Notes under the pieces: generated by a model
The model's input: only the letters and a program-made list of their open reading frames with translations
The model's database searches: none
What the model was told of the DNA's origin: nothing
Shown here: in pieces, positions 1 to 4,257 of the stretch
Numbering within the stretch: the stretch's first letter is position 1
How the letters are laid out: every line of letters begins with the position of its first letter
DNA from: JAAYEV01 sp964508195
GTDB lineage: Bacteria; Bacillota; Clostridia; Ch29
DNA: 9,645 bases
Direction of reading: 5' to 3'
Assembly (NCBI GenBank): GCA_964508195.1
Contig: CAZDSH010000056.1
Location: forward strand, 1 to 9,645
Translations under genes and position numbers: made by a program

Positions 1-184
1 GGCTCTTTTGTGGTTCTTGTGTTGATTGGTTCGTGTGTGTCACTACCCCCGTCCCCGTGGCACAAAGTACACCCGTGGCACAAAGTAGAAAGTGGAAAGA
101 TGGGAAGGTGAAAAAAGAGAAATGGGGAAAAGGTGGGTAATGGGAGGGGGTAGGGTGTGGTGGAGAGGGTTCGCGAACTGATGC
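1..184. repeat. 184-bp direct repeat, copy A (runs off the left edge)
   Basis: This stretch is base-for-base identical to 762-945 (constant offset of 761). It holds, in order, the right arm of a terminator-like hairpin (ggctctttt), a 29-nt REP-like palindrome at 36-64, a doubled GTGGCACAAAGTA segment, and a purine-rich, G-rich tract (about 87-171) ending in gttcgcgaactgatgc. Copy A starts at the window edge, so the true repeat may be longer. Perfect identity suggests recent duplication or gene conversion. No gene is visible in it. Confidence 0.95.
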
Positions 185-187
185 CCG

Positions 188-357
188 TGTGACACTACCC
201 CCGTCCCTGCGACACATACCTTTACCCGTGACACACCCGTGACACATGCCCGTGTGTCACTACCCCCGTCCCCGTGACACATGTGCCCGTGTGTCACTAC
301 CCCCGTCCCCGTGACACACCCCCGTCCCTGTGACACTACCCCCGTCCCTGTGACACA
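188..357. repeat. Cluster of GTGTCAC-type 29-nt REP-like palindromes
   Basis: Four 29-nt units lie at 188-216, 253-281, 290-318 and 329-357, with partial units between them. The full form has arms TGTGTCAC and GTGACACA around a 13-nt centre, TACCCCCGTCCCC or TACCCCCGTCCCT. Units 253-281 and 290-318 have perfect 8-bp arms. Units 188-216 and 329-357 carry arm mismatches (TGTGACAC on the left). Bases 225-272 recur exactly at 665-712, so the cluster has been partly duplicated. Such palindromes resemble the REP sequences mobilised by Y1-type REP-associated tyrosine transposases. No such transposase gene is present in the window. Confidence 0.88.
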
Positions 358-359
358 TT

Positions 360-391
360 AAAAAACCGACCCCGTGAGGGATCGGTTTTTT
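360..391 (-). terminator. Intrinsic terminator behind the truncated S-layer tail
   Basis: A hairpin pairs 360-373 with 378-391 around a four-base loop (gtga). A and T runs flank it, so leftward transcripts end in a U run. The one imperfect pair (370/381) becomes G-U in the leftward RNA. It lies just beyond the stop codon of the S-layer remnant and resembles the terminator at 1282-1313, so it was probably duplicated together with the gene tail. Confidence 0.8.
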
Positions 392-412
392 GTTGGTTCG
401 TGTTATGGTTTC

Positions 413-634
413 TTATTCGGGCTTGACAAGACCTGCTACTACTTCTCTTTCTCCTTCATGGAACAGGAATACGATTTTATCGTCCTTTCCAATCTTTGTG
501 CGGCTGATAGTTCCGTCAATCTTGAAGTTATCACCCTTTGCTTTCAGCTTATACAGTACAGCTCCGGGGGCTACATAATAGGTTTTTCCCGGTTCATTCG
601 AGCCGCCTTCTAATACGAGATAGCTGACGTCCCT
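413..634 (-). pseudogene. Truncated 3' end of a third S-layer (SLH) protein gene
   Basis: Read leftwards, about 70 codons match the C-terminus of the intact gene at 1334-3937. The shared end includes GTISRTKIGKDDKIVFLFH and, after one difference, GEREVVAGLVKPE followed by the stop. The middle differs (SNEPGKTYYVAPGAV against GPGDVTYYVAPGAV), so this came from a diverged paralog or an old duplication rather than an assembly artefact. Homology at the nucleotide level runs from the terminator (about 360) to 634, equivalent to 1281-1552. It stops abruptly where the gene's CGTCCCT runs into CGTCCCTGTGACACA of a REP-like unit. No SLH domains, signal peptide, promoter or start codon remain. An open frame continues to the right only through repeat DNA, so any such product would be spurious. 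Confidence 0.9.
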
Positions 635-646
635 GTGACACACGCG

Positions 647-721
647 TGTGTCACTACCCCCGTCCCCGTGACACACCCGTGACACATGCCCGTGTGTCAC
701 TACCCCCGTCCCTGTGACGCA
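647..721. repeat. Two GTGTCAC-type REP-like palindromes
   Basis: Units lie at 647-675 (perfect TGTGTCAC/GTGACACA arms) and 693-721 (right arm GTGACGCA, one change). They have the same orientation as the units at 188-357. Bases 665-712 are an exact copy of 225-272. The cluster sits between the broken S-layer tail and the hairpin at 738-770. The bases between 635 and 647 belong to a partial unit fused to the gene fragment. Confidence 0.88.
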
Positions 722-737
722 CCGACATTCGCGAAGA

Positions 738-770
738 AAAAGAGCCGGCCCGGAAAGGGCTGGCTCTTTT
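738..770. terminator. Terminator-like hairpin without a gene in front of it
   Basis: Arms 738-751 and 757-770 (aaaagagccggccc against gggctggctctttt) pair around ggaaa, with flanking A and T runs. Base content is close to the terminators at 360-391 and 1282-1313. No coding sequence ends next to it. The single non-Watson-Crick pair (747/761) is G-U in the rightward RNA, so it would fold slightly better in that direction. It looks like an orphan terminator left behind by loss or rearrangement of an S-layer gene end. The 184-bp repeat copy B begins inside its right arm. Confidence 0.65.
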
Positions 771-945
771 GTGGTTCTTGTGTTGATTGGTTCGTGTGTG
801 TCACTACCCCCGTCCCCGTGGCACAAAGTACACCCGTGGCACAAAGTAGAAAGTGGAAAGATGGGAAGGTGAAAAAAGAGAAATGGGGAAAAGGTGGGTA
901 ATGGGAGGGGGTAGGGTGTGGTGGAGAGGGTTCGCGAACTGATGC
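762..945. repeat. 184-bp direct repeat, copy B
   Basis: Identical to 1-184. It contains a hybrid REP-like unit at 797-825, with left arm TGTGTCAC and right arm GTGGCACA. This is followed by a second GTGGCACAAAGTA and a purine-rich tract from about 843 to 931. At 946 the two copies part: copy A runs straight into GTGTCAC palindromes, whereas copy B runs into a sequence shared with the right end of the window. No coding capacity is apparent. Confidence 0.95.
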
Positions 946-990
946 AACTATTGCTGGCGGGTTCACGAAGCGAGGATAGCCTAATGCCGA
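930..990 (+). repeat. About 60-bp interspersed repeat, left copy
   Basis: The reverse complement of this stretch matches 9555-9611 with only a few mismatches, including tcggcattaggctatcctcg and gcaatagttg. On the plus strand one frame reads TIAGGFTKRG and then a TAG stop at 977-979; the right copy reads TIAGGFAKRG then TAG. It could be the tail of a lost reading frame, perhaps from a mobile element, or simply a non-coding repeat. I do not recognise the family. Confidence 0.75.
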
Positions 991-1001
991 TACGTTGAAA
1001 A

Positions 1002-1030
1002 TGTGGCAAACAAAACGTCCCCTTGCCACA
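1002..1030. repeat. GTGGCAA-type 29-nt REP-like palindrome
   Basis: Arms TGTGGCAA and TTGCCACA, a perfect 8-bp inverted repeat, surround a 13-nt centre, ACAAAACGTCCCC. The length is the same as the GTGTCAC-type units, and the CGTCCCC core (GGGGACG on the other strand) is in the same register. It matches the units at 9428-9456 and 9478-9506 in inverted orientation. Confidence 0.88.
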
Positions 1031-1037
1031 TTCGCGG

Positions 1038-1073
1038 AAAGGTGGGGAATGGGAGGGGGTAGGGTGTGGTGGA
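1038..1073 (+). repeat. Third partial copy of the purine-rich, G-rich tract
   Basis: This segment (aaaggtggggaatgggaggg and onward to ggtgga) repeats 131-166 and 892-927 with one change. It contains four G runs with loops of 3, 1 and 2 bases at 1044-1064, a canonical G-quadruplex motif on the plus strand. It lies between the GTGGCAA-type and GTGTCAC-type palindromes. Confidence 0.75.
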
Positions 1074-1081
1074 TATGCGCG

Positions 1082-1110
1082 TGTGTCACTTCCCCCGTCC
1101 CTGTGACACA
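1082..1110. repeat. GTGTCAC-type REP-like palindrome
   Basis: Arms TGTGTCAC and GTGACACA surround the centre TTCCCCCGTCCCT, which differs from the common unit by one T for A near its start. It is the innermost unit on the left side of the gene block and the mirror counterpart of the unit at 9384-9412. Confidence 0.88.
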
Positions 1111-1122
1111 TTCGATTGGGAA

Positions 1123-1233
1123 GTGGGAAGTGAGAGGTGGGATGTGAGAGGTGGGAGGTGGGAAGTGGGGGGTGGGACGTGGAAGGTGGAAGTAGGAAGT
1201 AGGAGGTGGGGAGTAAGAAGTGGGAAGTGGGAG
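1123..1233 (+). repeat. Heptamer minisatellite, about 16 units of GTGGGAR type
   Basis: The tract divides into consecutive 7-nt units (gtgggaa, gtgagag, gtgggat, gtgagag, gtgggag, gtgggaa, gtggggg, gtgggac and so on), with one 6-nt unit at 1186-1191. That makes 15 heptamers and one hexamer in 111 bp. Every unit begins GT and is otherwise almost all purine. Bases 1153-1176 form a four-run G-quadruplex motif. Open frames through it are low-complexity shadows. Confidence 0.85.
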
Positions 1234-1281
1234 GTAAACCGGGGGGTCCGTCCCAGCGGTTGAGGGAGAAACAAAGCATTA

Positions 1282-1313
1282 AAAAAGCCGGCCCCGGAAG
1301 GGGTCGGCTTTTT
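1282..1313 (-). terminator. Intrinsic terminator of the 867-aa S-layer gene
   Basis: Arms aaaaagccggcccc (1282-1295) and ggggtcggcttttt (1300-1313) pair around ggaa. A-run bases at 1281-1286 become the U tract of the leftward transcript. It lies about 20 bp past the stop codon at 1334. Confidence 0.85.
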
Positions 1314-1333
1314 GTCGTTCTTGGTTTAGAACA

Positions 1334-3937
1334 TTATTCTGGCTTGACAAGACCTGCTACTACTTCTCTTTCTCCATCATGGAACAGGAATACGATCTTG
1401 TCGTCCTTTCCAATCTTTGTGCGGCTGATAGTTCCGTCAATCTTGAAGTTAGAACCTTTTTCTTTCAGCTTATACAATACAGCACCGGGGGCCACATAGT
1501 AAGTCACGTCTCCAGGGCCACCATCCCCTAATACGAGATAGCTGCCGTCCCTCTCGTAAACTGTGCCAGATACAAGCTCAACTTTGGCTCCATTTTTGGC
1601 TGCTGTGAAACCACTTTCGTCTGCCGGTGCCCATACTGCATCGGTTAGTTTCATCTTATCTTTACTATCAAGTTTGAACTCTACGAGATCGCCCTTTGCA
1701 ACATCATCTTTATCTACCTTGAACTCTTCCTTCTTGCCATCAAACACATCAACTTCTACGAACCAATCCTTGCCTACCTTCCATGGATCGTCGGTTACTA
1801 CACCGAAGTATACATCATCCTTGGTACCTTCGAATTCAGGATCTAGGAATACCATGAACTTCGCTGTCTTTCCTTTTTCACCGAATACTATGACTTCTTT
1901 ATCTATACCACCCGTATAGTCCATGGATATCAGATTATCGTAATCAACTAATTCCGGATCTAGTTCGTCATCATCAAGGGCTTTCATCAGAACAGTACCG
2001 GAACCTATGAAGTATGTGGCAGCGACATCATTGCCACTCATTTCGTCAATATACTTTTTATCTGCTTTCTTTTTGGCGGCATCTAATGCAGTTACATCTT
2101 CAACATTTTCGCCTACACCTGCATCAATTTTTTCGCCTTGGTCATTATATAATTCAATTTCGCCGTCAGCTATTTCGCCATCACTGTTGAGTTTATATTT
2201 TACAGCAAAAACTTCAGGAGTATCATTATCATTCAGACCATCCAACAGTTCATCAGGCGCTTTATAAAATACATTCGCATCGGATCGTTTATCAAACCCG
2301 TACTCTACTTCTTCGCCATCGCTAGTGAATATAGCAACTTCGGGGTTCCTACCTTCATAGAACCATGTGACTATACCATATAGCGTGTCGCTCGTAGCCT
2401 CAGCATCGGTAACAAGGGCTGCGATGTTCCCGTTTATGTCGAGATAAAGGGCTACCCTTTCATCCATTACATCTTCTACATCTTCAGCATCCCATCCATC
2501 AAAATTCTTGCCCTCATCAAGGGATACGATACTGCTATCTTTTTTATAGTTCTTGCCGTCGATGGTTACCCTGTCGTCCCTTAGCCTTGTAACTTTGCCC
2601 TCTACGACATCGTTTACTACTATGAGGAATAGCTCATCATCATCATTGTCCCAGTAGTATATAACTGAACCTTCGTCTACATCATCAAGATCCGCTTTTG
2701 TGAAGTCCTTATTGTATACATAAATCTCATCATAATCATCAAGCTCAAGGACATCCTCTTCTGCATCCTCGCCTAATACTCTATACTCCACTTCGTCCTT
2801 TGCTACATCGGTTACGAAGCCTTTTGCATTATCGTCGAATTTAAACAGATTAGCGGCTACTATTTCTTTGCCGTCGAATATGAAGTAACCATAGTCGCCT
2901 ACTTCAACTTTGTTGTCATTTCTATGGTATTCTTTATAATTTACATAAACGGTTGCAGAGCTAATATTATCATCCACCCATGCATAATCCTTATCTGCAA
3001 CCTTCAAGGTTACCTCATCATTACTAAAAACATCTATCGTATCGAATACTATATCCTTAGCCGCGGTTTCGATGCCTACCCATACTACCTTTTTGTCGTC
3101 GCCCTTTTTCTTATAAAGGACTTTAACTTCTTTTAGGAATAGGCTTTCGGTGTTAACATCAATGGCCATTTCATAAATTTCAGAAGTACTATTTCCATCC
3201 CTGTCATATCTTGTTATTTCAAACTCATTTTCGTCAAGTTTACTTATTTTTGAAATATCCGTTACAAAACCCTTAGTTTCTATAACGTTTAATCTGCTGT
3301 TAAGAAGAGTTTTACCGGGTTTCTCTTCCCAAGTGGGCCTATCGCCAAATTCCTTTTGCTCCATCAAGTCTACTTCAAGAGCATTGTCAACCATGATGGC
3401 TACGTCGCCACGGTTTGCCGATAGACCGGTTACTACGCTAACGTCCTCGGTGATTTCCTTTTCTGCGGCTATGGCAAGGTACCCGCCGGGGTATCCGCCA
3501 AGGGCATCCGCTCTGGGGGTATAACCTAGGGCCGCTACTATCATCTTAATAGCTTCGGCAAAGGTTACTTGGTTTTCCGGGGCAAAGCTGCCATCGGGAT
3601 AACCATTTATTATGCCCATGTTAACGGCTACATTTATAAAGCCCGTTGCCCAGTGACCTTCAGGGATATCCCAGAAAATCGTATCGCCTGCTGCATAAAG
3701 GGCCGCTTCGCCTACGCCAAGGGCACCTACTATAATCTTTGCGAACTCCGCCCTTGTAACAGGCTGGTTCGGCCTAAAGGTGCCGTCCTCGTAACCGGCC
3801 AATATTTCCAGCGCACCAAGCCTTGCTACGGCATTTTCACAGTCGGTGCCTACTACATCTTCAGGAGCAGCGGCTACGAAGGTGAATGTGCCAAGCGCCA
3901 GAGTTAGAGCCAGTACTAGTGCTAGAATCTTTTTCAT
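1334..3937 (-). CDS. Secreted S-layer protein with N-terminal SLH domains (867 aa)
   Basis: The likely role is a cell-surface (S-layer) protein held non-covalently to the wall by SLH domains. The signal peptide has MKK, a Leu/Ala core and cleavage near AAA|PED (residue 24). SLH 1 lies at about 27-74, with GYEDGTFRPNQPVTRAEFAK. SLH 2 lies at about 87-138, with GIINGYPDGSFAPENQVTFA. SLH 3 lies at about 149-190 and is degenerate (NRGDVAIMVDNALE). The remaining ~670 residues are very acidic and beta-rich, with six segments opening G-x-V near 223, 373, 447, 521, 712 and 791. The one cysteine I see is C33. The ATG is supported by AAAAGGAGG 11 nt upstream and by the signal peptide beginning there. 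It is a paralog of the next gene upstream (4258-6717), with close similarity throughout. SLH family membership is clear; whether this is the main lattice protein or a minor surface protein cannot be told from sequence. Confidence 0.92.
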   Translation of the reverse strand: MKKILALVLALTLALGTFTFVAAAPEDVVGTDCENAVARLGALEILAGYEDGTFRPNQPVTRAEFAKIIVGALGVGEAALYAAGDTIFWDIPEGHWATGFINVAVNMGIINGYPDGSFAPENQVTFAEAIKMIVAALGYTPRADALGGYPGGYLAIAAEKEITEDVSVVTGLSANRGDVAIMVDNALEVDLMEQKEFGDRPTWEEKPGKTLLNSRLNVIETKGFVTDISKISKLDENEFEITRYDRDGNSTSEIYEMAIDVNTESLFLKEVKVLYKKKGDDKKVVWVGIETAAKDIVFDTIDVFSNDEVTLKVADKDYAWVDDNISSATVYVNYKEYHRNDNKVEVGDYGYFIFDGKEIVAANLFKFDDNAKGFVTDVAKDEVEYRVLGEDAEEDVLELDDYDEIYVYNKDFTKADLDDVDEGSVIYYWDNDDDELFLIVVNDVVEGKVTRLRDDRVTIDGKNYKKDSSIVSLDEGKNFDGWDAEDVEDVMDERVALYLDINGNIAALVTDAEATSDTLYGIVTWFYEGRNPEVAIFTSDGEEVEYGFDKRSDANVFYKAPDELLDGLNDNDTPEVFAVKYKLNSDGEIADGEIELYNDQGEKIDAGVGENVEDVTALDAAKKKADKKYIDEMSGNDVAATYFIGSGTVLMKALDDDELDPELVDYDNLISMDYTGGIDKEVIVFGEKGKTAKFMVFLDPEFEGTKDDVYFGVVTDDPWKVGKDWFVEVDVFDGKKEEFKVDKDDVAKGDLVEFKLDSKDKMKLTDAVWAPADESGFTAAKNGAKVELVSGTVYERDGSYLVLGDGGPGDVTYYVAPGAVLYKLKEKGSNFKIDGTISRTKIGKDDKIVFLFHDGEREVVAGLVKPE

Positions 3938-3948
3938 ACTTTTATTTG

Positions 3949-3957
3949 CCTCCTTTT
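3949..3957 (-). promoter_or_regulatory. Ribosome binding site of the 867-aa S-layer gene
   Basis: On the minus strand this reads AAAAGGAGG, a near-perfect anti-16S match, 11 nt before the ATG at 3937. It fixes the start and implies strong translation, as expected for an S-layer gene. Confidence 0.85.
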
Positions 3958-3974
3958 AAATTTTTATTTTTTTT

Positions 3975-4020
3975 GAAAGGAAACTATAATACCTCTTCGC
4001 CGGGCTGCCGGTTTCCTTTC
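3975..4020 (-). promoter_or_regulatory. Stem-loop in the 5' leader of the 867-aa S-layer mRNA
   Basis: gaaaggaaac (3975-3984) and gtttcctttc (4011-4020) are perfect 10-bp inverted repeats around a 26-nt loop. They lie about 20 nt upstream of the Shine-Dalgarno sequence in a leader of roughly 160 nt. A second inverted repeat, tatgcag (4064-4070) with ctgcata (4089-4095), lies near the predicted 5' end of the transcript. A role in mRNA stability or translational control is inferred. I recognise no riboswitch class. The rest of 3938-4190 shows no gene. Confidence 0.55.
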
Positions 4021-4104
4021 TTTAGGTTAAACCTGCGGCATTATCCGGCGATCTTGCTTATAATATGCAGTATTGGTACATGCTTCCCCTGCATACTACC
4101 TGCG

Positions 4105-4133
4105 ATTATAGCACCGGCTATGGGTAAGGTCAA
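4105..4133 (-). promoter_or_regulatory. Sigma-A-type promoter of the 867-aa S-layer gene
   Basis: On the minus strand, TTGACC (4133-4128), 17 nt, then TATAAT (4110-4105). Transcription would start near 4098, giving a leader of about 160 nt. The surroundings (cggctat spacer, tgcgattata) match the promoter of the 819-aa gene at 6920-6948, so the promoter was duplicated along with the gene. Confidence 0.82.
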
Positions 4134-4148
4134 TAATTGGCAGGATAT

Positions 4149-4175
4149 TGTAATGTATTTGTAACATGAATGTAA
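4149..4175 (-). promoter_or_regulatory. Three TTACA boxes at 11-bp spacing upstream of the -35 element
   Basis: Plus-strand TGTAA (TTACA on the coding strand) occurs at 4149, 4160 and 4171, exactly 11 bp apart. The nearest box begins 16 bp beyond the end of the -35 hexamer (4133). The same geometry is found at the 819-aa gene. Direct repeats spaced 11 bp are the typical sites of OmpR/PhoB-family response regulators. With one more base the boxes read ATTACA, GTTACA and ATTACA, each one mismatch from the PhoP-type TT(A/C/T)A(C/T)A. The identity of the regulator is an inference. Confidence 0.6.
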
Positions 4176-4190
4176 TAAAAGGAAAAGAAT

Positions 4191-4230
4191 CTAAAAGGCC
4201 GGCCCCCTTGGAAAAGGGCCGGTCTTTTAG
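4191..4230 (-). terminator. Intrinsic terminator of the 819-aa S-layer gene
   Basis: Arms ctaaaaggccggccc (4191-4205) and gggccggtcttttag (4216-4230) form a 15-bp stem with one imperfect pair. The A run gives a U run in the leftward RNA. It lies 28 bp past the stop at 4258 and just upstream of the TTACA boxes of the next gene, so it isolates the two S-layer transcription units from each other. Confidence 0.85.
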
Positions 4231-4257
4231 CACTTACGTTGGATTTGTTTTTATTGC

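Noticed and set aside
43..336. Small minus-strand open frames in the repeat region (also 700-1089 and 1086-1274)
   Set aside because: They translate repeats such as VTGTGVVTHGH over and over and have no plausible start signals or protein family features.
188..721. Repeated GTGTCAC units resembling a CRISPR array
   Set aside because: Spacing between units is irregular, some units touch or are truncated, intervening sequence is itself repeat-derived, and there are no cas genes. The units fit interspersed REP-like palindromes better.
413..1279. A 288-codon open frame on the minus strand
   Set aside because: Only its last ~70 codons are real S-layer homology. The rest translates palindromes, the 184-bp repeat and the heptamer tract into Pro/Ser/His-rich low-complexity sequence, with no ribosome binding site.
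3569..3907. Plus-strand open frames opposite the S-layer, P-II-like and DUF1538 genes
   Set aside because: They lie antisense to clearly coding genes with signal peptides, domains and ribosome binding sites, and show no family features of their own.
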